Assembly (NCBI GenBank): GCA_015680685.1
Contig: MNCI01028301.1
Location: 428,164 to 492,163, forward strand
Direction of reading: 5' to 3'
Source: Gnetum montanum
Taxonomy: Eukaryota > Streptophyta > Gnetopsida > Gnetales > Gnetaceae
DNA: 64,000 bases
Part shown: one piece after another, positions 45,001 to 57,264 of the stretch
How positions within the stretch are numbered: position 1 is the first letter of the stretch
How the letters are laid out: each line of letters begins with the position of its first letter
Notes under the pieces: generated by a model
What the model was told of the DNA's origin: nothing
Databases searched by the model: none
The model's input: the letters and a program-made list of their open reading frames with translations, nothing else
Program-made: the position numbers and the translations under genes

Positions 45001-46682
45001 GAACCAAGATAGGCTAGTGTAACTACCCCCTTAATGGATGGACAACCATGTTCAATTTTTCAGATCTCCTCTTTTCAACTCATTCATGGGGGAGATGGCC
45101 ATCCATGTTGATAATCTATTTGGCTTCTCATTTTTTCTACCTTTTTGGTTTTCATGTTTTTAATTTTTACAAATTATTTATTTACAAATTATTGATTTTT
45201 CAAATTTTTCTAGTTTTACACCATCTTTAGTACCTTTGAATCTTCTTTACTATGTTACACTTTCTTATATATTTTACTTTGTTTTATTCTATTCAAGTGT
45301 GATATTTTGTCATTTTTGCTAATAAAGAGTGCTTTATTATCTTAGGACATAGTACCACTATTGTCATTTACTAATGATGGTCTGTGCTAAATGTGTGATT
45401 GTTGATGTCTGGTTTCTATTTTTGAATTTTGATGTCTTATGACTTTGACATGGTTTATTTTTCATAGAACAAGTAGTGAGTCCATGTTATTCACCCATCC
45501 AATGAACTCTATGGTTTTCCTTGTTCCAGGAATTTGAGGTCCCTTCCATTAAAGAAACTTTTAATCAATTTGTGGCCTTGGTAGTTCTAGAATTTGTAAG
45601 GATTCAAAGGTTTGTAAAGGGTGTGACTTCAAGGGGACTCAATACTCTTTGTAATCTTCTACTTGTTTGAGTGCTTCAGTGTTCTTCATGGATTTCTTAT
45701 CATTCCATACCAACCATTAATAGGAAGTCAAATAACATCATTGCATGGTGTGATTTCCATAAAAAAAATGATGGGAATTCAAAGAACATCCCTTTGACAT
45801 GAATAATTCCTTACATGTTGTGGTTCTTATTTAAAAAGAAACTATGGGAATTCAAAGCACATTTATTGGACAAATAAATGGGCTACAAGCATTGGTTATG
45901 GAACTCCAACGACATGCACCTATGCTTGAAGGTTCCCTCTAACTAAGGCCTTCTCTCTCACTTCCTACTTCTCTTTCTTATTTTTGTGGAATGGTGGTGG
46001 TTTTGTGGAAGCACTCTAGAATCTCGAGTGGGTGGATCAGTATTGAAGTGGCGATGTGAAGTCACTGAAATTGGCTGGTTTTGGTTTGTACTAAGGATGG
46101 ATCTTCTCAGGTCATTTTAACCACAAATTCCATAAGGGACTTCTTATGAACTCAATTTGGAGCTCCATTCCACGTTCTCTATCATACATGCATGCTACCA
46201 TAACTCACCTCATTGCCAGGTTCTATGTTATGCTCTATGTCTTGGTTTGATGTATTGGGATTCTTGGGTAGATTCTTTTGGGTTAGTCTTTAACTTTTCA
46301 TGACCACTAATTGACTGTGGGGCTCATGGACTCTCTAGTTGTGGTTATGCAAGGGAAAAAAGGACATGAGCCTGCTATGGGGAGGATCCACTTGCATAGC
46401 TCTTTTCTTGATTAGTTAAGGTTCATTTCCTTTGACATCACTACAATCCTATCTTTCACATATTCCATTGAGTATTCTGCTTAGTGCTCCTTAACTTTTT
46501 ATTTCATTCATCCACTAAATCAATTTTTCTTCATTTTTCCAAATTTATGAGCTTCAACACCCTCTTCTCATGTTTTCATACTATTCTTGGTTTTTTGAGC
46601 TTTCATTTGATCCTAATTTCATCCAAAAATTCCTTGTATTTTGAAAGTTTGACCAAAGTCAATAGTGGTTAATAGTTGCATT
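45001..46682 (+). other. Element E noncoding region between integrase and internal promoter
   Basis: T-rich sequence containing CTAATAAAGAG at about 45319 lies after pol, as in A and G, and may be the poly(A) region of the gag-pol transcript. The rest is homologous to B 15780-16780 and holds no coding sequence that I recognise. Confidence 0.5.
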
Positions 46683-46769
46683 GATGAGGCCTCGTCGACA
46701 TAGCTGACCACGTTGATGAGGCCTTGTCAATGAGGCCTCATCAAAGTAGTGTGTACATGCTATATATAC
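46683..46769 (+). promoter_or_regulatory. Element E internal promoter upstream of the 3' ORF
   Basis: Three copies of the LTR motif (TTGATGAGGCCTCGTCGACA at 46681-46700, then TTGATGAGGCCTTGTCAATGA and GAGGCCTCATCAAAGTAGTG) are followed by CTATATATAC (46760-46769). The order and spacing mirror the LTR promoter (37985-38090), including the GTAGTG just before the TATA box. I infer a second promoter that drives the 3' ORF 455 bp downstream. Confidence 0.6.
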
Positions 46770-47224
46770 CACCTAGCACTTAGGAATTTTTTGTCATTTT
46801 TTCATAACACACAGGGAGATTTTGCAATTTTTCATAGCCCAAAACCTTCTAGAGCTCATAACTTCCCAATCGTTTTTCCAAATAAATCTATTTTTTGACC
46901 TTGCACTAATTGAACATAAGATCTTTATCGCAGTGGCTGCAAATCTTAAAGTTTCTATTGAAAATTTTTGAAACTTTTTCTAACTCCCCAAAGGGTTAAT
47001 AACCTTAATAACATAGAAACATCAATTTTTTCAAAGATTAACCCTTCCAACAACCTCCGGGATGGTTTATTAATGATAATACATAAATAAATAATAATTG
47101 GAGTAATTAAATCAACCATAATTACAACTTAGCCAAAGTGTAACTATCCTTAAGAGATAAAGTTATCCTAATTTCTTTAAGGTTACATAATGATTGCTAA
47201 TCCATGGTCTCATTGTGATTATAG
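46770..47224 (+). other. Leader of the element E 3' ORF, possibly with an intron
   Basis: The 455 bp between TATA box and ATG contain no coding sequence. The ATG is preceded by GATTATAG, the counterpart of GATTGCAG/GATTACAG in G and C. The donor seen in C (GGTAAGT) aligns with ACATAAGA at about 46916, so splicing would be lost in this copy. Confidence 0.4.
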
Positions 47225-50077
47225 ATGACACCAAAACAAGAATGCTTGTAGGAAGGAGAACCCTCACAACCATGGGAGAAGAAACTTAGAGTTGGAAGAG
47301 GCCAACAAGAATAGGGCCACGATTTACTAGAAGCAACCCATGCAACGGGACCTCTTCATGAGGAACTTGAAGTGGAATCTATTCGACAGATTCTAGAAGA
47401 AGTATTAACAGAATAATCCCAAAGAGGAGAAGTGCCTGGACTTATACAAAGGCTTAAGGTCACTTTGACTCAAGGTTTCCTTGATATCATCAGGTCCCAA
47501 GAAATTCAATGATATGTTTTTTAAGAGATCAAATTTGGGCCATTTTTGGAGAAAGCTCCAGAGGATGTCACGACACAACTACAAGCCTCTCCCATGTGGC
47601 TAGTAATCATATCCAGTGGGGAATGGTACATGGGAGAGACATATCTCTTTTAGAGTAGTTGAAGGTTGGGGTATTTTGTCAAAATCAAGGACATTCAAGT
47701 GACCTACTCGGCAAAAGTTATTACAAAGGCACTTGGATTGCCTAACACTAGAACATAGTTGACAAAACTATCCACAAAAGGTGATCCTGAGGCCAAGAGG
47801 GAGTGGACCTAGTGATGCTATGGGATTAACTATAAGGAGTATGGTGCACTCACACAAGTGGAGCAAATTTACTTCAAGATTATGGCCTATCACCTCAATC
47901 TAATGGTGAGGCCAAGCAAGGTAATTGCCTTCTCCACCTGAGCATGCACTACCCTAAGTAGAAAAGTTCTCATCAACCTTCCATAGCTAATCTACTTAAA
48001 GATTGAGAAATGCTTCAAGGAAGATGAACGTAGAAGGAAGACCTTGCCCTTTTTGTGCCTCATTTGGAAACTTTGCAAAAGGACATGCATTGTTTGCTAT
48101 TCCAATGATATCCTCAGGCATACTCCTTTGGCCTCATGGTCAGAGATCATGAAAGATAAAATAATAGTAACAACCCAAGAGGAGGAGTGGTTGCCACCAC
48201 CACCCACTTAGGAAACAACACTAGAGGCCCACATAGTCATTGAGCATTTTCACAAAATCTAATAATAGCTCTTGAGTGAACAAGAGTAATGTCTAGGAAT
48301 GAGTGAGGTAGATCCATCTATGTATTGATTAGAAATGAGTCATCTTAATGAGGTGGCCCAAATAGTTAGCCATATGGAGAGGGGTGGTCCAATTTTCTCT
48401 ATCCAATGAACACAGTTACTTGTGATGTTAGATCCAAATGCTCAATAGGTGATGATGTGACTATTGCAAGATCATTTATTCCCAAAAATCTTTGGGAGTG
48501 CCATCACTTTTTTTGATGTGGTTGGAGGAAGGCGAAGGGGAAACTATCTTGGTGATGCAGCACCAAGGATAGGAAATAACAGTTGAAGTGGTGGTTGACC
48601 ATGTAGCTAAAGAATTGAATGCATCCACGATGTCTGTACTAGGTGTATCTACACTTTGATAAGTGTATATGTTTGTAGGCATGCTCAATGAAAATTTAGA
48701 CATAGCCCAACATGAAAAGTTGTTGGAATGACTAGTGGGAATCAGGCAATCGACTTTGGACATCTTTGATCTTCCGAAAGACATCACTATGACCCAATTA
48801 GAGTTGCTTAGTGAAAGGAGAAATGCATTATCCTAGAGGGGAAACTTGAAATTTCCCAAGAAAGAAACTAGCACTTGGCTGCGGAGGTTGCTGAACTTTT
48901 TTCTCAACTTGTGGATCCTATGATCCTTAGCTCAATAATAACAAGAGAAAAAGCTTTCAAATAACTTTAAGAATGATTCTAGAAGGTTGAGAAGGAGGTG
49001 GAAATGACCATCTTCAAAAAATCCATAGCTAAAGCTGAAATGTATTCAATTCAGAAGGACTTGAACTAGATGTGCTAGGAGAATGAAACCCTGATCACAT
49101 AGAACTATCACCTGTGAAATGTTGATGTTCAAAAGGACCAAATGCAGGAATTCATTCATCAACAACAGGAGTAGCTTACTAGGATGAATAGTAAACTTAG
49201 GAGATTAGCCATAGAGAATCGAAATCTATTAATAGAGGAAGTGTGTGCCTTGCACTAGAATTCTACCATCGAAATCGCTACCTGGAAGAATGAGGTCCTC
49301 AAATTTAAGAAAGTGAAGAATTACTATAGGGACTAGGTTGGCCTATAGAAAAAAGTTAATGAGAAACACATCTAGATGGTGAAGGTGAAACTGAATGAAG
49401 CCCTGTAGCAACTCTAACAAGGAAGAGAAAGGTGGCAACCCATCATTGATGGGATCAATGCCTACAACAAAGCAAATATCCACTTGAAGGAGTTGCAAAT
49501 CAAAGAAATGATAGAGTATATGGAATTGACCAATCTCTAATATGCAAGCTTGGTAATGCTAACTACCAGATGGTCATGGTTAGAATTAGAGCAATAAGTG
49601 GCTAGTTCGTGTCTATTATATGAGGCAAAGTTTAAGCACCATAGGAACACCAAGTAGAAGCTTGAGACTACAAACGTTAAACTTGAAGTTCTCAGAGCAT
49701 GGTTTAGAGACTAATGATCAATCACTAAGAATCTAGCGAGATGAATGAATGACTAACAAGAGCTAAAAGACATCATTAGGTAATTTAACATTGAATGAAA
49801 ATAGTTTGCTGCTTGGTTCATCAACATTAAGGATCTATTTCTAGCAATCTTGTGTCCCTAGGATGTTCCTGTTCCAACCCACATTGGTGAAGTTGCATGG
49901 ATATTGCAAAATCCTAAAAGCAAGGGGGAGAAAATGAAACTACTATTGGATGCTTTTCACCTTCTGCTTGAAGTTGCAGCAGTAGTTGAATAGCCACAAC
50001 CATCTCAACCACCCATGCGTGAAGTCAGTGAAGGTCCCTTAGAGCCTCAGGAACCACCATTGCCTGGGACCATCTAA
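47225..50077 (+). pseudogene. Element E 3' ORF (Athila env-position protein), decayed
   Basis: From ATG 47225 to TAA 50075-50077 is 2853 bp, about the same as in C. The globular part (about 47500-48250) has FGPFLEKAPED, SSGEWYMGETYLF, VTYSAKVITKALGLP and YFKIMAYHLN; each element of this pattern recurs in A, C and G. From about 48480 to 49960 the sequence is rich in Lys, Glu and Leu and probably formed a coiled coil. The C-terminal end is Pro/Gln-rich (about 49990-50070, PQPSQPP). Stops are numerous, many of them TAG. I see no signal peptide or transmembrane segment, which argues against a true envelope protein in this copy. Confidence 0.7.
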
Positions 50078-50317
50078 TCTTCTCCAACAAGCTTTACACC
50101 ATCAAGGAATGTGCTGTCCATTTTTGAAGAGTTGTGTCATGATGTTCAATTTTTTGTCCTAAATACCACCATTTTTTGTAATGTGTGGATCCGTACACCC
50201 AGGCACTCCATTTTTTGTCAAGTTAGTCAATTTGTTTTGTTTGAAGAAAAGTCAATCAATAATCCCATACCTTTCCAATTTTGTAAAAGAACTTGAGGAA
50301 GATTTTTCATTTGTTCA

Positions 50318-50325
50318 TGGGGGTA
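50318..50325 (+). other. Polypurine tract of element E
   Basis: TGGGGGTA directly precedes the LTR start TGATGAGTTGC. The upstream block AATCCCATACCTTTCCAATTT (50262-50282) is conserved before the tract in B and C. Confidence 0.75.
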
Positions 50326-51214
50326 TGATGAGTTGCATTCAATTGGCTACATTGATGTGGCCTCGTCCACTGGGCCTCATCAACAAGGCCTAGTTGATGC
50401 ATCCTATCATGCATTGATGAGGCCTCGTTGATGTAGTGTTGTTTTTTATCTATAAATACGTGCTTGCAACTACATTTATGGTAATTAGAGATTGTAGTTG
50501 CAGTGAAGCTCTTGCATTTTTCCATTTGAAAGTTAGAATTTTTCCTTGAGTGCTTGCAAGAAGAGTCATTGAGTATACAAATCTTTATTCTAGCATTGTT
50601 GTACTTGAGCATGACTATGTGTGTAGCAATAAAGATGAGCTTTCTGATAAACCTTGTAGCACTTTGGATAGATTAGCTATTTCAATTATCCATTTAATGG
50701 TTTCCATTAGTTATTAAATGTTTTCCAGTTATTACATTAATGAAGAAATTAAGCCAAATAAATTACACATATAAGTACAACCACTTTGAGCATAACATGT
50801 ATTTTCTTGGTAATCCCAGCAGCGTTATTGCTTGATACGCCTAGTAGCATAGTGCTTGGTCGCCCAGTAGTAGATATGTGGATTTAGGATGTGTACAAAA
50901 AGTGGAATTGGATTCTTATGTTAGGAATTGTTAAATGCTAGTTAATTAGTTAATTTAGATTAGTTGATCAAATTCTTTTTATCTACATTTTGAGCAAACA
51001 AAAATTGATAAAAGTGAATTCCTCAATTACACTTAACCATACTAATGAATGTCATAAGTGTAATTGGGAAGAAAACAATTGACCTTAAGGCAAGATTCAC
51101 TTCCTAAAGGACTAGTGCATCGGAAATGCTAAAGTCCATGGAATTTGACTAGATTTCACATGAATGCTTTGTGATTTGTATGGTTGGATGTATGGGTACC
51201 TTTGCCACTCATCA
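50326..51214 (+). repeat. Element E 3' LTR
   Basis: The 889-bp LTR runs from TGATGAGTTGC to CCACTCATCA and is followed by the target copy AGGTG (51215-51219). The repeats GTGGCCTCGTCCAC, GGGCCTCATCAACAAGGCC and GATGAGGCCTCGTTGATG lie at 50353-50436 and the TATA box TCTATAAATACG at about 50449-50460. CAATAAAGATGAGC occurs at about 50627. Confidence 0.92.
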
Positions 51215-51504
51215 AGGTGCAAACTGCCATACTTGCTTAATTAACAACTAAGCTTGAATATGATGGAGCTTTAGAATAGAAAGTTTTGAGAAAAAGCATA
51301 ATTACTTTACAGTGTTTACTAGTCTCATTAACTTAGCTTTAGTTAGCTTATTTAAAGCATTATAGAATTGGGGTTTTTTCATTACTATTTAGGCTGCATC
51401 TATAAAGGGTTTTTCCCATAAAAATATTTAAGAGTTTAATCAATTTTCCTATGTCTATATATAAACATTGTAAGAAGAAGATTGTGTTTATTTGGAAAAA
51501 TTAT
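51215..51504 (+). other. Element F internal region, right of element E
   Basis: This 290-bp piece closes the internal part of F up to its 3' LTR. No coding sequence is visible. A purine stretch (AAGAAGAAGATTG, about 51472-51484) is the nearest candidate for a polypurine tract, but it is not adjacent to the LTR start at 51505. Confidence 0.6.
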
Positions 51505-54500
51505 TGTTGAAACAATTTACCACTTTCATGGAACAACATTGGACTTGAATTATTGGGCTCAATTCTCTACATGATATCCAATGATTTTAAAGGATTGATT
51601 TACTTGTATGTTAAGAAGAAGTTAAGCTTTATTAAGAAAAGCAAAGCCCTAAGCAAAGGTAAGTTTCTAAGCAAAGATTTTGCATAAATACTAGAAGGAT
51701 TAAAATCATTTTGATGAAATCTTTTTTAAATGAAGGGTTTAAAAGCCAAATGGACAACCTAGAAAATTTTGATCCCTTGAAATCTAGTGAGTTTACAAAG
51801 TAAGGATTTTGGTTTAAATTAACATGATGTAGAAGATCAAATTAGCTACTAGAAATAGAGCTTATGCATGTTTGTCCTAACTTAAGCAAATTCTTTTCCT
51901 ATTTAAGACCTTAAAAATTGATTCATATAGATTAAAGATCATTTTCATCTTAAGAAGTGGCCAACATTAGAACAAATGGTTAAATGTAAAAAAGCTTTAT
52001 CATTTCAGAAAAAAGAGCTTGGTTTGATGTTGAATGTACTCTTTAAAGCTATTTTGAGAGAATAAGGTAACATGTTTTATAGAACTAAAATTTAGATTTA
52101 CAAAAGGTTTTTAAATTAGTTCTACTGCATCACCTTATATAATATGAACTTTTAGAATTAAAAACAAACTTGCTTTGAGGCCTATCATGTTAATCTTTAA
52201 AAATTCAATGGATTCATAAAGCTAAAAGTTAGTATGAAAAAGAAGCTTTAAGTAAACCCTACCATGTTAACTTTATATAACGTAGGGTTGTAGAACCAAA
52301 AACTACTTCTACGAAATGTTTCTAAATTGGATTGAATGAAAAAAGAGAGAATTCATTAAGCATGATCACCATGTCAGCTTGTAAAGGAAGCTCATAGAAC
52401 TAAAATTTGATTCTACAAGGAAGCTATACTTACATTAACCTCCCAAGATTCTAATGTGACATGTAAGTTGCAAAGGAGGAGCATGTTTTGAAGAATATAT
52501 GTTTCTATTGAAATGGACCCTAAAATGAAAGTATGCATTGAAATCTTATATTAAATCTCCAAACATATCTTTGAAATCTTATATTAAATCTTTGACCACA
52601 TCATGCCTTTACAATAGATGGGTTTGTAGGATCAAAAAGAGGTTCTATGAAATAGTTCTATAAGCCGCATCATCATTAAGGGAAAGAACTTGGACTAAAA
52701 CTTTACTTGTAATTTGGTCCTACCAACAAGTGCATAAGTAAATTTTTCAAGTTAGCTTCTTTTAGATGGGAAGATTCGTAGAGTGGAAAAATGGTTGTAC
52801 GAACAAGCTCACTTTTCAGCTCTTCCATGTCAGTTCACTGTGTGACATTAGTTTGTAGAGTTAAAACGTAATTCTACAAAGAAGATTTTCCACATAAGCT
52901 CCTCAATTAGCATGCATTCATAGAAATAAAATTTGGTTCTACTAAGTAAAACAAAAATGGTTCAATGAATCAACAATTAGAGTGGTTCTATGTGTCACAT
53001 CAGCTTCTTTATAGGATGGATTAGTAGAATCAAAATCTGGCTTTACAAAAAGTTTAATATTTAGCTCTAAATATTAGCATTGAAAAGTCAAAAATTTTGA
53101 AGAAGCAAAAAAGTCATATTTAAAATAAGTTCTTCAAATACCTTGCTACATTAGCTTCTTAAAGAGTAGATTTGTAGAACCAAAAAGAGGTTCTACAATT
53201 GGTTCTATAAGGAATTTTAAAATTGACTCTACCAAGTTAGCTTCATTTAGATGGATAGATTCTTAGGGTTTAAAATGGTTCTACTAAAAATACACTTGGC
53301 TTTGTCACATAAGCTATTCATCTTGATTTGTAGAATCAAAATATAGTTCTATGATGAGAGACACAAGATGATTCTATAAGCTATGTCATCATTAGACCAT
53401 GTTAGCTTTGGAAAAAAAAACTATCATTCATAGAGTTAAAATTTGGTTCTACAAGTGAAAAAATGGTTTTACCATGTCAGCTTATAGAACTAGTTTATAA
53501 ATCTAAATCTTAACTTCATGAAGAAACTTTAAAGCAGGTCTACCATGTCAACATTCACAAAGAGCAAGTTCTTAGAATCAAAAAGTGTCTCTAAAAAATG
53601 GTTCTTCATATAACTAAAATATTTACAAAGGGTGCATTGGATGTTTAGAAGACATTCAATTCTCACTTTTATGTTAACTTGTAGAACCAATTCATGAAGT
53701 TAGAACTTAGCTCTACAAATAGACTTACGAATTGGTTTTATAAGTTACATCAACTTAGCAGATCTGACTTGCCATGTTACCATTTAGATTAAGATCCTTG
53801 AGTTTGTGAAAAATAAAAAGCTTCATCTACCATGTCAACTTCTAAGTAGAATGAGTTTATATAAATTTAAAAAGTTCTATGAATAAGCTTCCAAATAGTA
53901 CTACCAGGTCGACTTTGAGGATCACTTGAAGAGCTTGAAATGAGTTCTACAATGTAAGCCCAAACTAGTTTTACAAGCCACATCAAGGTAAAAGCTCATC
54001 TTAGACCAACTAAGGATTCTAAGCTTAATTTACTCATGCATGGATTCGAAGATTATGATATGTCTTATAGAACCAAAATATTGTTCTATGAAAAAGACCT
54101 ACTATTATTCTTTCATGTTAGCTCTAAAAAATGGTTCTACAGACAAGCTCAAAATGATTCTATAAGATAACATTAGGATAAGCTTTTAATAAAATAGTTC
54201 AAATAAATCCAAGCTTATGACATGTGGCAAGAATCGAGTCAAACGACATTTCTTAAAGCAAGGGAAAAGATATATTTCAAGTCATAGAGCCATAGAAAAA
54301 TAGGGTTAAGAACCAAAACAAATCTAAGAGTAGTGCAAAGCTATCATTAAAGTTCAAAGTAGTGACTTCAAAGAAAAAAACCTATTTGGTAGATGAATAG
54401 AAAGATGAAAAAATGTTTGATATAATTAGAGCTAAAAGAAAATCATTACCTTAGTTAAAACATGATTATTTACATATGATAATGATAGTTATTAGTATCA

Positions 54501-55677
54501 TGAATGAAATCACCTTGAAGAAGTTTGAATTAAAATAAGTTCAAGCCAACACAGGAGTTGTTTCAACAAAAATAATGAATTCCCTAACTAAATTAGTTTT
54601 GTAAGAAATAAATGTTGAAGAAAAATTAAAGAAGCTTAATGACATTGAACTAGATTTAATGAAATAGGCTATTAAAGTTCTTCTCATTCATGGAGGGTTA
54701 TCTCAACAACTGTTAATTAAAGGGCTCTAGATTTAGAGAACGGGAAAAAAATTATCAAGAAACTAAGAAATTGCCCAATGACCTTTAATTACATGAAGAT
54801 AACATGTAGAATATGAAGCTTTAATTTTTATAACCATTGTAACTACTAGTGTCTATTATATAAAGCCTAGAGTAGAAGCTTAAAAGGCATCCAAGCCTTG
54901 TCAAGGAAGGGGTAGGGGGAGAAAGCTTTTGAAGAGGAGAACTTAGAAGAAAGCCTATAAAGATTATTTCATATAATGGAATTTTAAATAGGTTTTATCT
55001 ATCTCTTCTACCTTTCATCTCTTAGCTAGTATTTCTAGTTAAATAGCTTTTCCTATTTTGTCTAGCTTAAATATTACATAATTACATATGAATGGATTGC
55101 TAGTTTTGGAATAGGTTATTTTCTCTATGAGTGGAGGTGTAACTTATTTATATTATTCTAGTTGAATGCAATAGCTTCAATAAGTGTTAGTTTTGAGTCA
55201 ACTTAATATAGGAAATATTGTTTTCTTTATATAATTTTAAGCTTTTCAAATAGCTTCTCTATCTTAGTATTATGCTCTATTTAGTAAAACATATCTGGTG
55301 TAGCATCAGGAAGTTAGCTAATAGATAGCTCAAAATTTAAGAATAAAATTTCCTATAAAACCATTTATTCACTATATATGTATGTTATGCAAGATTTAAA
55401 GCTAGGCTTAAAGGAGAGCTATTCAATGTCTATAATCATGTTAAGAGACAACTAGGAGGGATGGTCATTAACCATATATAAGATAATAATTCCTTAGATT
55501 TTTTATTTCATAGATAAATATTTATTATTAAATACACTTAGTCATATTTAGCTCATTAGAAAATAGTAGAATCTATTTGGGCATATATGTGCCTTGGTGG
55601 TACTAGATGCCAGTGACCACCTAAAACGAGTTTGTTAGAACTGTCCCTTGTGGTGGGATCATTGCCCTACCACAACA
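51505..55677 (+). repeat. Element F 3' LTR (4173 bp)
   Basis: It is the pair of 27839-32023 over its whole length, beginning TGTTGAAACAATTTAC and ending CCTACCACAACA. The TATA box ATTATATAAAG (54855-54865) is conserved. It is followed by catgt (55678-55682), which matches the left flank cttgt at four of five bases. Confidence 0.92.
52075..54145 (+). repeat. Array of degenerate palindromes in the element F 3' LTR
   Basis: The array matches the one in the 5' LTR. Dyads of the AGAACCAAA/TTTGGTTCT type lie at about 52080, 52290, 52397, 52625, 52778, 52857, 52921, 53029, 53174, 53334, 53430 and 54065. The copy at 53174 is partially duplicated (GAGGTTCTACAATTGGTTCTA). CCATGTCAGCT-type motifs are at about 52371 and 53473. 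Confidence 0.8.
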
Positions 55678-55708
55678 CATGTTCAAGTAAGTATGCCTCA
55701 ATACTTGA

Positions 55709-55765
55709 GGTGAAAATGAGTAATTCAAAAATATAAGGTGCAAATGAGTAATTCAAAAAATATAA
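55709..55765 (+). repeat. Short tandem duplication, 28-bp units
   Basis: GGTG.AAATGAGTAATTCAAAA(A)ATATAA occurs twice in succession (about 55709-55736 and 55737-55765), in the sequence just right of element F. Confidence 0.8.
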
Positions 55766-55887
55766 GTGAAAATGGATTGATCTAGGATACATTAGAGATG
55801 CTATGAGACTAATGAAGTACAATTTGGAGATACACTAGAAGTTCAAGCTTTAAAGAAAATAACTTTTCTCAATTCTATCTTGGCAAG

Positions 55888-56085
55888 GAAGATGTCTTAT
55901 TTGTAGGAATAAATCACTCAAATGATAACCTTCTCCCTATGAAAATGTCTTTTAGTGAGACAAGATGTCTTGTAAATTGCAAAGACATCTTCTTCATCAG
56001 TAAGATGTCTTATCATTGGTGAATATATCTTTTTGTAACACTCAACATGTAGAGAAGAAATCTTTTAAATCTTAAAGACATCTTG
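55888..56085. repeat. Cluster of AAGATGTCTT motifs in both orientations
   Basis: AAGATGTCTT occurs at about 55889, 55962 and 56002, its reverse complement AAGACATCTT at 55982 and 56075, and a variant (AAAATGTCTT) at 55942. Six copies in 200 bp is far above chance. It resembles a cluster of binding sites in an LTR U3, but no LTR ends are recognised. Confidence 0.6.
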
Positions 56086-57264
56086 TTTGACAAGAACAAG
56101 AGTAAAAATAGTTGCAAAATCCAAAAATGAAAGGCACACTTCAAGGATAAAAAATAAGAAAAATCAAGATTCAACAAGCATGAAAACATAAAATGAGAGA
56201 TGATTAAGACGTAAACAAGAGTAACACCAATAGGAAAAATTAAATTTTTATAATACTTATAAGGACACAAGAAAAATAATAAGATTCAATTAACATAACC
56301 ATGAAAATACAAGGGAAAAAAAGGGGATTCTTCCAATTAAGCAAAATTCAAACACCTTATAAGGAAAAAATCATGAAAAATCAAGGTGTTGTGCGAAGGA
56401 ATTATAAGCTTGAACTTTAAACTAAGCATTAGATAGGTATAATTTTATAACCTTAATTGAAGAAACAAATATATAAAATGAAAAATATATTAAGTGGAGA
56501 ATTAAAATTGTAATCAATATTGGCCATCTGTAATAATAAAATCCAATTTCACAAAATTATTGATACTATTTTATCAAAAAAGTCATACCTAAAATCATTA
56601 GAAAAAATGATGATTATATCAATTAACTAAAAATCAAATCATAAAATTCTACATTTATATTTGATCAAAGCAATACTTAATTCTAGAAAAAAGCTACATA
56701 AATTCATGGAATAAAGTTTACAAAATCCATCCATCATAAATGTTCATAAAACCTTGCAAATTTATGATAAACAAAAATGAGGCCATGATTACTCACCTTA
56801 GATACACATAAGAAATCCATAGAGAAAGAAAAGAGCATAGTGATGAATCTACAAATGGTACAAACCAATCTAGAAATTTCTAGTACCACCGAAAGCTTCA
56901 AATTCCAACAACACATTTCGTTCTTGTACACAGAATATTCAAGTGCTTCAAATATAGGATTCATGGAAGTTTTAACATGAGTATCAAAAAAAAATGTAGA
57001 GAAAAATTAGGCTAATTTCTATAATGAAAGTTTAACTAAGAAAATTTTTTCACGAAGAATGCCACAATTTGAGGATCAAGAACTTAAAAGGAGGGTTGAA
57101 TAAGTTTTATAATTTGAACAACCAAGATAACTAAAAATGCTCATAAAATTACGAGATTTCCCAACTTGGGTACATTCACACTTGGAGGGTAGAATCCTTG
57201 CATACCTCCAAACTTTATTCCTTAAAAAACGTGATTTATAGGACATCATAACCATTACAAAGTT
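56086..57264. other. Unassigned AT-rich sequence
   Basis: No gene, RNA or repeat is recognised. Short open stretches on the minus strand (56013-56270, 56734-56964) have hydrophobic, low-complexity translations without any family resemblance and are not called. Confidence 0.35.

Larger units (their letters stand above)
37957..51214 (+). mobile_element. Element E: complete Athila-like element inserted in element F
   Basis: LTRs at 37957-38878 (922 bp) and 50326-51214 (889 bp) enclose a tRNA-Asp-type primer site, gag, protease, RT, RNase H, integrase, a putative internal promoter, the 3' ORF and a polypurine tract. The 5-bp target duplication is exact: AGGTG at 37952-37956 and 51215-51219. The LTRs are more alike than those of F, in line with a later insertion. 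E is the reference copy for the whole family in this window, but its integrase contains a 287-bp N run and several assembly artefacts. Confidence 0.92.
27839..55677 (+). mobile_element. Element F: Ty3/gypsy retrotransposon with 4.2-kb LTRs, interrupted by element E
   Basis: Two LTRs of nearly equal length, 27839-32023 (4185 bp) and 51505-55677 (4173 bp), both begin TGTTG and end CCACAACA. They enclose a primer site, gag, protease, an additional RNase H, RT, RNase H and integrase. Element E (37957-51214) is inserted in the 3' internal region, so F without E is about 14.6 kb. The flanks cttgt (27834-27838) and catgt (55678-55682) differ at one base and are probably the target duplication. The LTRs differ throughout, so F is old and older than E. 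Confidence 0.9.
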
